NCBI RefSeq assembly: GCF_012999535.1
Contig: NZ_JABBWV010000001.1
Span: forward strand, 1,054,001-1,118,000
Reading direction: 5' to 3'
DNA: 64,000 nt
Source of the DNA: Microbispora sp. H11081
Lineage (GTDB): Bacteria > Actinomycetota > Actinomycetes > Streptosporangiales > Streptosporangiaceae
In this document: one piece after another, positions 51,708-61,175 of the stretch
Position numbering within the stretch: the first letter of the stretch is position 1
How the letters are laid out: the number at the start of each line of letters is the position of its first letter
Notes under the pieces: generated by a model
Database searches by the model: none
What the model saw: only the letters and a program-made list of their open reading frames with translations
What the model was told of the DNA's origin: nothing
Position numbers and translations under genes: made by a program

Positions 51708-52271
51708 TCATTCAAGGCTGATCGCGCGGACTTGCTCGACGAGCAGGTTGTAATGGTGGGCGCGGTCATCCAGCCACCAGGTCGTAGCGCTGACAACTGC
51801 GTCCGCAGCCCAAAGAAGCGGTTCGCTGACGGAGGGCTGCCAGGTAACGGTCAGGCTCTTCGGCAGCATGCTTGCCATGCGCAGCCCGGTCAGCAGTCCC
51901 CGATCGAGGTGGTCCTGCTCGGGCGACCGGCTCTCGATGACCACCTTCGAGACTCCGGTCTGCTCGACTTCCATGAGCAGCCGCTCCAAACACCGTCGAC
52001 GGGCTCGCTCCGTGCGGACTTCCTTGCCGTGGAGATACACCGTGACGATGCCTCGAATGGGCATGGTCGCAAGCCGCTGAGTGATCATGAGTTGTCGGGC
52101 GGGGGACTCGTCTCGCCAATGGAGGCGAGGGCTCTTGCCCAGCCGAAGAGATTCCAGATCCGCGCGGATGTTCGCGTGGTCGGCGGAATCTACGATCACG
52201 GCGGCCATCGCGTAGACGCTGTCGTCGTGAGGACGGCGACGGAGGCTCTCGTCGACATAAGCAGCAAGCAC
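51708..52271 (-). CDS. DUF3800-family protein (RNase H-like fold)
   Basis: A 187-residue protein opening with AAYVDES, the first acidic motif of DUF3800, an RNase H-fold family often found near restriction and phage-related genes. Further acids lie in HWRDES and AADAVVSAT; IESRSPEQDHLDRGL holds the middle of the fold. GTG 52271 has no ribosome-binding site, but TATCTT lies about 7 bases before it, so the message may be leaderless, as is common in actinobacteria. The frame is on minus, converging on the non-coding array and divergent from the large helicase gene. Confidence 0.7.
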   Translation of the reverse strand: MLAAYVDESLRRRPHDDSVYAMAAVIVDSADHANIRADLESLRLGKSPRLHWRDESPARQLMITQRLATMPIRGIVTVYLHGKEVRTERARRRCLERLLMEVEQTGVSKVVIESRSPEQDHLDRGLLTGLRMASMLPKSLTVTWQPSVSEPLLWAADAVVSATTWWLDDRAHHYNLLVEQVRAISLE

Positions 52272-52384
52272 TGCGTAAAGATATCGTCACTGAGGGTAAG
52301 AATGCGTAGGGTTGGTCGAACGGGAGTGCGGGTGCGGAGCGGGTTCAGGTGCAGGCGGGCCGTACGGGTGCACAAGGAGGAGCG

Positions 52385-55300
52385 GTGAGGCCGACGCTGG
52401 CCGCGGACGAGTTGCGGCAGAGCCTGACGCAGTACCTCACCACCACCTTCGCGCTGGCCGACCCGCCCGTCCGCCAGGCACTGAAGCGGTTCCTTGAGCA
52501 TCCCGAGCAGGGCATCTTCCGCGGGCCGTACCTGCGCATCCGTACGCCGTTCCGGACCGCGAAGGACGGCTGGCGCACCACGGTGGAGTGGGCGCCGGAG
52601 GGCTTCTCGCCGTACCGGCACCAGGCGGAAGCGTTCAAACGGCTCAGCACGCTCGGCGGCAAGAAGGCCGAGCCGACGCTGATTACGACGGGCACCGGCT
52701 CGGGCAAGACCGAGTCGTTCCTCATCCCCGTGCTCGACCACTGCCGCCGGGAGCGCGCCAAGGGGAAGGGCGGCGTCAAGGCCGTCCTGCTTTACCCGAT
52801 GAACGCCCTGGCCACTGACCAGGCGCACCGCATCAACGGCTACCTGCAGCAGTCGGGGCTGCACGACGTGACCGCCGCCCTCTACATCGGAGACACGCCG
52901 GAGGTCGGCTACGCGAAGGTGATGACGCGGCGGTCGGAGATCCGGCACAACCCGCCGGACGTGCTCATCACCAACTACAAGATGCTCGACCTGCTGCTTC
53001 AGCGGCCCGACGACCTGCCGCTGTGGCAGGACGCCGAGATCGCGTACGTGGTGGTCGACGAGTTCCACACCTACGACGGCGCGCAGGGCACCGACGTGGC
53101 CATGCTGCTGCGCCGGCTGGCCGCCGCGACCGGGAACTCCAGGCCCGGCCGGCCGCTCGGCGACATCTGCCCGGTCGCCACCTCCGCCACCCTCGGAGAG
53201 AACACGGGTCAGGAGGGCGGCGGGCGAAGCATCAGTGAGGTCGCTGAGCAGGTCTTCGGCATGCCGTTCCCCGAGAAGTCCGTCGTCGGCGAGGACCGGC
53301 TCACGGTCGAGGAGTTCATCGGCGACATCGACGTCACGCTCCCGCTGCCCGGCCCCGAGGACCTGATCGCCTGCGGCGACCCGCTGCGCGACCCGACGGC
53401 GATGGACGAACTCGCCGCCGCCGTCACCGGGCGGACCGGGCTCGGTCCGCAGGATCTGGGGAAGGTGCTCCGCCGGCACATCCTCACGCAGGCCGTGCTC
53501 GACGTGCTCGGTGGCGAGCCGCGCACGTTCGACGAGATGCTCGACCTGTTGCCGCGGCGCGGCGCCTACAACTGGGGCGCCGCGATTCGCGCGAACCCGG
53601 ATCGGGCGGCCACCGCGCTCGCCCGGTTCGTCGCCCTGCTGTCGTCCGCCCGCGACCCCGAGGACACCGAAGACCTCGGCAAGCGGTCGCGACGGCCGTT
53701 CCTGCTGGTCGAGACCCACATGTGGGTGCGCGCGGTCTCGCGGCTGCTCCGCCTGGCGCATCACACCCCGGCCTTCGCCTGGATCGGCGAACTGCCGGTG
53801 GTGGACGCCGACTCCACGTTCAGCGTGCTCGGCAAGGCCCTGCTTCCGGCCGTCTACTGCCGCCACTGCGGCCGCTCCGGCTGGGCCGCGTTCTCGCCCG
53901 AGCGCGACCCGGACCAACTGGTCACCACGCCAGAGCGGATCTACCGGGCGAACGTCGGCGCGGAGAAGAAGCGAGTCCGGCCGCTGATCCAGGCGACCAA
54001 GCGCGAGGTGGAGGCGGCCGTACGCAACCTCGCCGTTCTGGACGGGGAGCGGGTCCGGCCGTACGACCCGGCGCGTGACACCTACGGTGAGGGCGACATC
54101 GTCTTCGTGCTGACGGACCTGCGCACCACAAGGGAGGCGCTCTACGCCGCCGAGCAGGACCGCTGCCCGGCGTGCGAGATGGACGAGGGCATCCGCTTCC
54201 TCGGTTCCGGCCTGGCCTCGCTGGCATCGGTGGCGATCACGCAGTTGTTCGCCGGAGGCCAGTTGGAGCCGGAGCAGCGCAAGACGCTGCTGTTCAACGA
54301 CTCGGTGCAGGACGCCGCGCACCGGGCCGGGTTCGTCGCCAACCGCTCCTACGCCTTCTCCCTGCGCCGGCTGCTCACCTCGCGGCTGGACCCCGAGGCG
54401 CCGATCCTGCTCAACGACCTCATCGGCGATCTCGCGGCGGCGGCCAGCGAGGCCGGGGTGCTGCCCGCGGTCGTCCCGCCCGACCTGCACGACCGCCCGG
54501 AGATCGACGCCATCCTCGCCGAGGAGACCGAGGGCGGACCCGACGCCTGGAACCTCATCGGGGAGCGGCTGGCCTTCGCCACCGTGATGGAGCTCGGCCT
54601 GCGTTCCAGGAACGGCCGCACACTGGAGCTCACCCGGACGGCCGCGGCCGAGGTCGTGCTCGCCGACCCGGCGAGGATCGCCGCGCTGGCGCGTGACGCG
54701 CACACCGCGACCTCCGGCATGGTCGAGTTGCAGGCCGGCGACCGCTACCTCGTCTACGTACGCGGCCTGCTGGAACGGCTCCGCTACCGGGGCGCGGTCA
54801 AGCACGCGTGGCTGGACAGGTGGATCGGCAACGCCGGAACCAGCCGTTACAACGCCATCTGGGGACGCCGCCCCGACGGCATGCCCGCGTTCCCGCGTGG
54901 GGTCAGCGCTCCGACGTTCCTGCTCGACCGGATGAAGACGAAGTCGGAGTTCGACCGGGTCGACGCCGAACAGGGCTGGTCGCGGGACTGGGCCACCCGC
55001 TGCCTCGGCCTGACCCGGGGCCAGGCCGACGAGTATCTGTCACGACTGCTGCCTCTGCTGGCAGCCGAGGGCGTCGTCGCCAAGCGCACCGCCGACGACG
55101 GCGCCACCGGCGTGTACGGCCTGCAGCCCGGCCATATCCAGGTGCACCTGCTCGAAGACGAGCACGTCGACGACGCGGGCATCGGCTGCGACCGATGCGC
55201 CTGGCAGCAGACGCTCCCGCCGCACCTCGTCAAGGACTGGTACGGCCAGCCGTGCCCCCGCTACCGCTGCGGAGGCTCCCTGACCGACCGCGGCACCCGC

Positions 55301-58300
55301 GACCACCGGAGCGACTACTACCGCCGTCTCTACCGGGGCGAAGGCGTCTTCCGGGTCGTCACCGCCGAGCACACCGGCGCGCTCACCCGCCGCCAGCGAG
55401 AGCAGACCGAGGAGCGCTTCCGCGAGGGCACCCGCTACAGCGACCCCAACGTGCTGTCATGCACGCCCACTCTGGAGCTGGGTATCGACATCGGCGAGCT
55501 GTCCGCGGTCATCCTCGCCTCGCTGCCGCCGGGACCGGCCAACTACGTGCAGCGGGTCGGCCGGGCCGGTCGCCGCACCGGCAACGCGTTCCTGGTCACG
55601 ATGGTCGGCCGGTCTCCGCGTGACCTGTACTTCCTGGAAGAACCGCGCGACATGATCGCCGGTGAGATCGTCCCGCCCGGCAGCTATCTGTCGGCCGTGG
55701 AGATCCTGCGCCGGCAGTACGCGGCCCACCTGATCGACCTGTGCGCACGTGACAGGCTCTCCGGCGTACGGGCGCTGCCGCGGCGGGCGTCGGCGCTGTT
55801 CGGGGAGACCGGCTGGCTCGCCGGCTTCACCGCGGCCGCGCTGGCGTCCGGCGCGACGCTCGCGGAGGGTTTCCTGGAGTTGTTCGGTGACGCGGTGAGC
55901 GAGGCGGCGGCCGCCGAGCTGCGCGGCTTCGCCACGGGTCGGCTGAAGGAGACCGTGGAGGAAGCCGAGCAGGTGTGGAACCGGCGCCTGGACGACCTGC
56001 GCGAGCGGCTGAGGGTCATCGACGCGGCGTCCGAGACGCTGGTGGAATCCGACCCGAGCCAGCAGGCGATCAAGCGGTCGCTGGCGGCCGAGCGCCGGGC
56101 CGTGGCCCGGCTGATCAGTGAGATCGGCAGGGAGAACGCCCAGGGTACGCTGGTCGAGCTCGGCCTGCTGCCGAACTACTCCCTCATCGACGCCGCCACC
56201 ACGCTGGAGGCGACGATCACCTGGGATGAGGAGGTCCCGGGCGGCAGGCGGTATCACAGCGAGGTCCGCGAGTACAAACGTCCCGCCAGGCTGGCCCTCA
56301 CCGAACTGGCCCCGGGTAACTCCTTCTACATGCGCGGCTACCAGCACAGCATCAGCGGTCTGGACATCGGCACCTCGTCCCGCCCGGCCTGGGAGGAATG
56401 GCGGGTCTGCCCCGGCTGTGGTCATGTGCGGACCTTCCGGGCGGCCGAGGACACCTCGCCGTGTCCGCGCTGCGACAGCCGGCAGATCGGGGAGCTGGGC
56501 TCACTGCACAAGGTGCTGCGGCCCGCCCGCGTCACCGCCCATGACCGGCGGGACGACGCGCAGATCCGCGACGACAGCGACGACAGGCGGCGGCGCTACT
56601 ACGAGACCGCCGTCGCGGTCGACGTCGACCCGGCCGACATCGCACCGGGAGCGTCCTGGCGGCACGCCACCGCCGTCTTCGGCGTCGACTTCACCCGGCA
56701 GGCCGTGATCCGGCGGTTCAACCTGGGCACCGCCCGCTATGACCGCCCGGCGGGCGACCGGTTCGCGGGCGAACTCGTCCGGCTCAACCCCTTCCACGCC
56801 TGCCCGTCCTGCGGCGGGACGACCGTGGACGGCCCGCCCGCCTCCAGCGAGTCCGACGGGCTGGTCGCCACCTCGTCGTTCGACCGGTCGCGCAGCCACC
56901 ACCGGCCGTGGTGCCCATTCCGGCGGTCCGCCCTTGACGCCGAACACGTCAAGCTCATCCTCGCCCACGAACTGCACACCGAGGCGCTGCGTATCCTGCT
57001 CCCGGTCGCCACGCTGATGGTCGAGCAGCGCTCCGCCTCCTTCCAGGCGGCGCTGATGGCCGGGGTGGCGGCGCGGTACGGCGGCGACCCCGACCACCTC
57101 GACATCGTCACCGCCACCATGCCCGACCCTGCCACGGGCCGGGAACGACGCTTCCTCGTGCTGCACGACACCCTGCCAGGCGGCACCGGCTACCTGCACC
57201 GGCTCTCCTCGCCCGAAGGCTTTCGGGAGGTGCTCAGCGCCGCGTACCGGATCGTGGCCGAGTGTCGCTGCAAGGAGGAGCGCCAGAAGAAGGCCTGTCA
57301 CCGCTGCCTGCTCGCCCACGTCCCCGGCAGCATGTACGACAAGGTCAGCCGGGTCGACGCCCTGGAGATGCTCGGCGAGTTGCTGGAGAAGTGGGAGGTC
57401 GCCCCGGTCACGACCACGGCCGACATCTCGCTGTGGGACCAGGTCGAAAGCGAACTGGAGGCACGCTTCCTGGACGGCCTGGAAGCATGGGCCCGCCGGT
57501 CCGACACGCGTGCCGCGCTCGCCCGTGGCGAGGTCGTCAACGGCAGGAAGACCGCCGACCTGCGCGTCGAGGGCCCCGACGGGGTGATCAGGCACTGGCG
57601 GATGACCCTGCAGAACACCATCAGGGGAACGCGGCCCGACGTGCTGTTCCGGCTGGTGGACGACGAACCCCAGGAGGTGGCCGTCTACCTCGACGGCTAC
57701 GCCTACCACGCGACGGCGGAGATCAACCGGCTGGCCGACGACGCGGACAAACGGGCCCGGCTGCGCGCCCATGGCCGGGTCGTCTTCCAGCTGACATGGG
57801 AGAACCTCGACGAGTGGGAGGGGCGCGGCTTCGCCCCCGATGAGTCGGTCGAGCCGCTGCGCAAGCCGTACGAGGGCATCGCGCAGGAACAGGCCCGAAA
57901 GTTCTACGGGCGCTATGAACCGCACCGCGAGTCCGTCGATCTTGTGCGCACGATGTGGACCAACCCGGTCGAGACGCTGCTGGCCTACCTCCGCGAGCCC
58001 GACCGGCGGCTGTGGCTGCACCGCGCGGAGGCGGTGGTGGCGGGCACGGTCCGGAAACTCAACGGCATCAGCGTCTGCGACGCCGATGGGGTGGCGGAGC
58101 GGGTGACGGCATCGTTGCGCGGCGAGGACCTCCCGCCCGGCGCGGCGGGTCCTATCAGGGTCTGTTCCACAGACGATCTGGACGGCTGCCGGCTCACGGT
58201 CGTCGTGGACGGACGCGCCGGAGGCGCGTGGAGCGCCTTCACCGTGATCGACGACCGGAACGAGACGATCCTCGCCGACGACGCGGCGCACCGGCGCCAC

Positions 58301-58891
58301 TGGGCGGGCTGGCTCTACTGGGGCAATCTCCTGCAGTTCCTCGACGCCGGTGCGGGCGACGGCGGTCAGCTCGTCTTCAGCGAGCTGGACCTGTTCGATC
58401 CGGGGCTGCTCGCCGCGGCGGGCGGCGACGGTCTGCTCACGGTGCTCAGCGGGCTCCCGCTCGACGACGGACTCGTGGGGGAGCTCTCCGAGGCCACGCC
58501 GTTCGTACCGCGCCCGCCGGACGAGGACGGCGAGTCGGGACGGCCACCTTCCGACGACACAGAGGCGACGGACAAGACGACGGATGACGTTGTCCCGCAG
58601 GACTGGGAGGAGGTGCTCGACCTTCTCGACCCCGAGGACGCCGCGCTGGCGCGCCTGGCGCACGCCCTCACCGAGCTGGGAGTGCCTGCCCCCGAGGCGG
58701 GCTACGAACTCGGCGAGCAGGCGTGGCAGGCCGAGCTGGCCTGGCCGCAGGCCAAGCTGGCGGTCATGCTCGCCGGGGACGACGACGAGGCGCGCAAACG
58801 CGACGCCGCCTACGCCCAGGCGGGCTGGGACGTACGGGTCGCGGAGGGCTGGACACCAGAGGAACTGGCTGAGCGGATCGGCGGACGGTGA
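52385..58891 (+). CDS. Very large DEAD/DEAH helicase with DUF1998 and nuclease-like tail (DrmA/DrmB/MrfA-like)
   Basis: A 2168-residue protein from GTG 52385, four bases after AAGGAGG. Helicase motifs: TGTGSGKTES near 100-108, VDEFH near 222, QRVGRAGRR near 1055. A four-Cys element (CDRCAW, CPRYRCGG) lies near 940-965, another (CPGCGH, CPRCDS) near 1345-1365, and the DUF1998 cysteines CRCKEE and CHRCLL near 1625-1645. Residues about 1740-1815 look like a Vsr/DUF559 endonuclease domain (RPDVLF, VAVYLDGYAYH, VVFQLTWENL). An acidic linker and a small C-terminal domain follow. In DISARM, DrmA and DrmB are separate; here helicase and DUF1998 are fused. Confidence 0.85.
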   Translation: MRPTLAADELRQSLTQYLTTTFALADPPVRQALKRFLEHPEQGIFRGPYLRIRTPFRTAKDGWRTTVEWAPEGFSPYRHQAEAFKRLSTLGGKKAEPTLITTGTGSGKTESFLIPVLDHCRRERAKGKGGVKAVLLYPMNALATDQAHRINGYLQQSGLHDVTAALYIGDTPEVGYAKVMTRRSEIRHNPPDVLITNYKMLDLLLQRPDDLPLWQDAEIAYVVVDEFHTYDGAQGTDVAMLLRRLAAATGNSRPGRPLGDICPVATSATLGENTGQEGGGRSISEVAEQVFGMPFPEKSVVGEDRLTVEEFIGDIDVTLPLPGPEDLIACGDPLRDPTAMDELAAAVTGRTGLGPQDLGKVLRRHILTQAVLDVLGGEPRTFDEMLDLLPRRGAYNWGAAIRANPDRAATALARFVALLSSARDPEDTEDLGKRSRRPFLLVETHMWVRAVSRLLRLAHHTPAFAWIGELPVVDADSTFSVLGKALLPAVYCRHCGRSGWAAFSPERDPDQLVTTPERIYRANVGAEKKRVRPLIQATKREVEAAVRNLAVLDGERVRPYDPARDTYGEGDIVFVLTDLRTTREALYAAEQDRCPACEMDEGIRFLGSGLASLASVAITQLFAGGQLEPEQRKTLLFNDSVQDAAHRAGFVANRSYAFSLRRLLTSRLDPEAPILLNDLIGDLAAAASEAGVLPAVVPPDLHDRPEIDAILAEETEGGPDAWNLIGERLAFATVMELGLRSRNGRTLELTRTAAAEVVLADPARIAALARDAHTATSGMVELQAGDRYLVYVRGLLERLRYRGAVKHAWLDRWIGNAGTSRYNAIWGRRPDGMPAFPRGVSAPTFLLDRMKTKSEFDRVDAEQGWSRDWATRCLGLTRGQADEYLSRLLPLLAAEGVVAKRTADDGATGVYGLQPGHIQVHLLEDEHVDDAGIGCDRCAWQQTLPPHLVKDWYGQPCPRYRCGGSLTDRGTRDHRSDYYRRLYRGEGVFRVVTAEHTGALTRRQREQTEERFREGTRYSDPNVLSCTPTLELGIDIGELSAVILASLPPGPANYVQRVGRAGRRTGNAFLVTMVGRSPRDLYFLEEPRDMIAGEIVPPGSYLSAVEILRRQYAAHLIDLCARDRLSGVRALPRRASALFGETGWLAGFTAAALASGATLAEGFLELFGDAVSEAAAAELRGFATGRLKETVEEAEQVWNRRLDDLRERLRVIDAASETLVESDPSQQAIKRSLAAERRAVARLISEIGRENAQGTLVELGLLPNYSLIDAATTLEATITWDEEVPGGRRYHSEVREYKRPARLALTELAPGNSFYMRGYQHSISGLDIGTSSRPAWEEWRVCPGCGHVRTFRAAEDTSPCPRCDSRQIGELGSLHKVLRPARVTAHDRRDDAQIRDDSDDRRRRYYETAVAVDVDPADIAPGASWRHATAVFGVDFTRQAVIRRFNLGTARYDRPAGDRFAGELVRLNPFHACPSCGGTTVDGPPASSESDGLVATSSFDRSRSHHRPWCPFRRSALDAEHVKLILAHELHTEALRILLPVATLMVEQRSASFQAALMAGVAARYGGDPDHLDIVTATMPDPATGRERRFLVLHDTLPGGTGYLHRLSSPEGFREVLSAAYRIVAECRCKEERQKKACHRCLLAHVPGSMYDKVSRVDALEMLGELLEKWEVAPVTTTADISLWDQVESELEARFLDGLEAWARRSDTRAALARGEVVNGRKTADLRVEGPDGVIRHWRMTLQNTIRGTRPDVLFRLVDDEPQEVAVYLDGYAYHATAEINRLADDADKRARLRAHGRVVFQLTWENLDEWEGRGFAPDESVEPLRKPYEGIAQEQARKFYGRYEPHRESVDLVRTMWTNPVETLLAYLREPDRRLWLHRAEAVVAGTVRKLNGISVCDADGVAERVTASLRGEDLPPGAAGPIRVCSTDDLDGCRLTVVVDGRAGGAWSAFTVIDDRNETILADDAAHRRHWAGWLYWGNLLQFLDAGAGDGGQLVFSELDLFDPGLLAAAGGDGLLTVLSGLPLDDGLVGELSEATPFVPRPPDEDGESGRPPSDDTEATDKTTDDVVPQDWEEVLDLLDPEDAALARLAHALTELGVPAPEAGYELGEQAWQAELAWPQAKLAVMLAGDDDEARKRDAAYAQAGWDVRVAEGWTPEELAERIGGR

Positions 58892-58991
58892 GTGTGCGAG
58901 GCGAGGCGGACTCGACCCGGAGTAGCAAAGGGGACCCGGTGAACGGGCGGGGCAACCGGTACGGCGATGGCGTCCCAGTGAAGGAGGTCGC

Positions 58992-61175
58992 GTGAGCACG
59001 GTGACGTTACGGCTCCTCGACAAGGCCGACAAGGAGATCCTCAAGCTCCCGCGCGCGGTCAAGGGCGCCATCTACGACTTCCAGCACAAGTTCCGCCAGG
59101 ACCCGGAGAGCCCCGGCCTGCGGTTCAAGCAGCTCAAGGGGCATCCGCGGTTGTACTCGGCGCGGGTGAACCTGGACTACCGGGCGCTGCTGCTGCACGC
59201 GGGCGGCGGCGACTACATCCTGGTCGCGGTCAAACCGCGCCAGGAGGTTTATGACAACCTGGACAAGTTCGCCTACCAGATCAACCCGGTGACGGGCGGC
59301 ATCGAGTTCCTCGACCTGCTGACGATCGGGGGGAAGGTCGAGCCGGCAGCGCCCCCGGTGACTCCCGCTCCCGCAGCGGAGAACCCGCCGCCGGAGCCGC
59401 TCTTCGCGAAGTTCTCGGCCGAGACCCTGCTCGGCCTGGGCGTGGCGGAGCCGCTGCTTCCCCTGATCGCGAAGATCACTACTGAGGACGAACTGCTCGG
59501 CCTGACCACCTACGCGCCGCAGCTCACCGGTGAGGTGCTGCTCGCGCTGTACGACGGCAAGACGGTCGACGAGGTCATGGACCAGATCACCGCGCCGGTC
59601 GCGGTGGAGGAGACGGTCGACACCGACGACTACCAGGCGGCGCTCGCCCGTCCCGCGACGGTCGTGACCACCGAGGACACAGCCCTGCAGGAGGTGCTGG
59701 AGGACGGCGACTTCGGACGCTGGAAGGTCTTCCTGCACCCCACCCAGCAGAAGATCGTGGATCGCGTCTACAGCGGCCCCGCCCGCGTCACCGGCGGCCC
59801 GGGCACCGGCAAGACGATCGTGGCGCTGCACCGGGTCAAGCATCTGGTCGAGCGGCTCGGCCCGGGCGAGGGCAAGGACGTGCTGCTGACGACGTTCAAC
59901 AAGAACCTCGCCGCCGACCTGCGGCGGCGGCTGCTCGACCTCGCCGGGCAGGAGGTCGTCAAGCGGGTCGAGATCGTCAACATCGACAAGCTGGCCAGCG
60001 ACCTCGTCGCTCCCACTCAGAGCGGCACCGGGCGGCAGTGGATCGACGACACCAAAGCCGTCATCCAGTGGGAGGAGCTCCTCGACGAGTTGGGGGAGCG
60101 CCGGTGGGATGCCGAGTTCCTGCACGCCGAATGGTCGCAGGTCATCCTCGGCCAGGGTGTCGCTACCAGAGCCGACTACTTCCGCGCCCGGAGGGCCGGG
60201 CGGGGGCGCGCCATCAGCAGGCAGGACCGGGCGGAGATCTGGAAGCTCGTCGAACGCTACGTGATGCGCCTGGACGACAGGAAGCTGTGGACCTTCAGGC
60301 AGGTCGCCGAGAGGGCCGCGCGACTGGCCATCGAGCGGGCCAAGGCCATCGCCACCTACCAGGCCGCCCAGATCAGTTCGGTGAAGCTGCAGCACGAGTC
60401 AGGCATCTGGTACAAGCACCCCTACCGGCACATCGTCGTCGACGAGGCGCAGGACCTCGGCGCGGCGCACTGGCGGATGCTGCGCGCGATGGTGCCCGAA
60501 GGCCCGGACGACCTGTTCATCGCCGGCGACACCCACCAGCGGATCTATGCCAACCAGGTGTCTCTGGGCAGCCTTGGCATCAACATCCGGGGCCGGTCGT
60601 CGAAGCTGACTCTGAGCTACCGCACCACCCACGAGATCCTCGGCACCGCCTGTCGCCTTCTCGGTGAGGAGGAGTGGGACGACCTCGACGACGGCACCGA
60701 CGACCTGACCGGCTACCGTTCGGTGCTGCGTGGGCCCGACCCGGTGCTCAGGCCGTACTCCACGTGGGCCGCCGAGCTCGACGGGATCGCCGAGCAGGTC
60801 AAGGAATGGGGAGGAGGCTCCATCGCGGTCTGCGTGCCGGAGCGGCGGATGGTGGCCGAGGTCGAGAACCGTCTGGGCAAGGCCGGCGTCATGGCCGCGT
60901 CCATCGGCCCCGACGGGCCGAAGTTCGTCGAGGCGCCCGTCCACGTGGGCACGATGCACCGGTTCAAGGGGCTGGAGTATCAGCGCATGATCATCGCCGG
61001 TGTCACGGAGGGCCGACTGCCCGGTGAGCGGCTTCTCGCGTTCGAGAAGGACGACCCCCTGCGCTTCCGCCGGGAGTTGCAGCGGGCCCGGTCGCTGCTC
61101 TTCGTCGCCGCCACCCGCGCGCGGGACAGCGTGGTGATCAGCTGGCACGGCACCAAGAGCAGGTTCCTGCCGTGA
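58992..61175 (+). CDS. RelE/ParE-like domain fused to UvrD-type helicase
   Basis: A 727-residue protein from GTG 58992 (AAGGAGG upstream). Residues 1-95 have the RelE/ParE toxin fold pattern (KLPRAVKGAIYDFQHKF, KQLKGHPRLYSARVNLDYRALL). A Pro-rich linker (residues 115-135) and helical region lead to a superfamily-1 helicase: GGPGTGKT near 264-271, VDEAQDLG near 480-487, LSYRTTHEI near 540, and a C-terminal FVAATRARD. Such fusions are known among UvrD-like proteins in actinobacteria. Its stop overlaps the kinase start by 4 bp. It is probably the second motor of the locus. Confidence 0.85.
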   Translation: MSTVTLRLLDKADKEILKLPRAVKGAIYDFQHKFRQDPESPGLRFKQLKGHPRLYSARVNLDYRALLLHAGGGDYILVAVKPRQEVYDNLDKFAYQINPVTGGIEFLDLLTIGGKVEPAAPPVTPAPAAENPPPEPLFAKFSAETLLGLGVAEPLLPLIAKITTEDELLGLTTYAPQLTGEVLLALYDGKTVDEVMDQITAPVAVEETVDTDDYQAALARPATVVTTEDTALQEVLEDGDFGRWKVFLHPTQQKIVDRVYSGPARVTGGPGTGKTIVALHRVKHLVERLGPGEGKDVLLTTFNKNLAADLRRRLLDLAGQEVVKRVEIVNIDKLASDLVAPTQSGTGRQWIDDTKAVIQWEELLDELGERRWDAEFLHAEWSQVILGQGVATRADYFRARRAGRGRAISRQDRAEIWKLVERYVMRLDDRKLWTFRQVAERAARLAIERAKAIATYQAAQISSVKLQHESGIWYKHPYRHIVVDEAQDLGAAHWRMLRAMVPEGPDDLFIAGDTHQRIYANQVSLGSLGINIRGRSSKLTLSYRTTHEILGTACRLLGEEEWDDLDDGTDDLTGYRSVLRGPDPVLRPYSTWAAELDGIAEQVKEWGGGSIAVCVPERRMVAEVENRLGKAGVMAASIGPDGPKFVEAPVHVGTMHRFKGLEYQRMIIAGVTEGRLPGERLLAFEKDDPLRFRRELQRARSLLFVAATRARDSVVISWHGTKSRFLP

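Noticed and set aside
42611-58891. Canonical DISARM
   Set aside because: No PLD-domain DrmC, and DrmA/DrmB functions are fused in one very large protein; called DISARM-like only.
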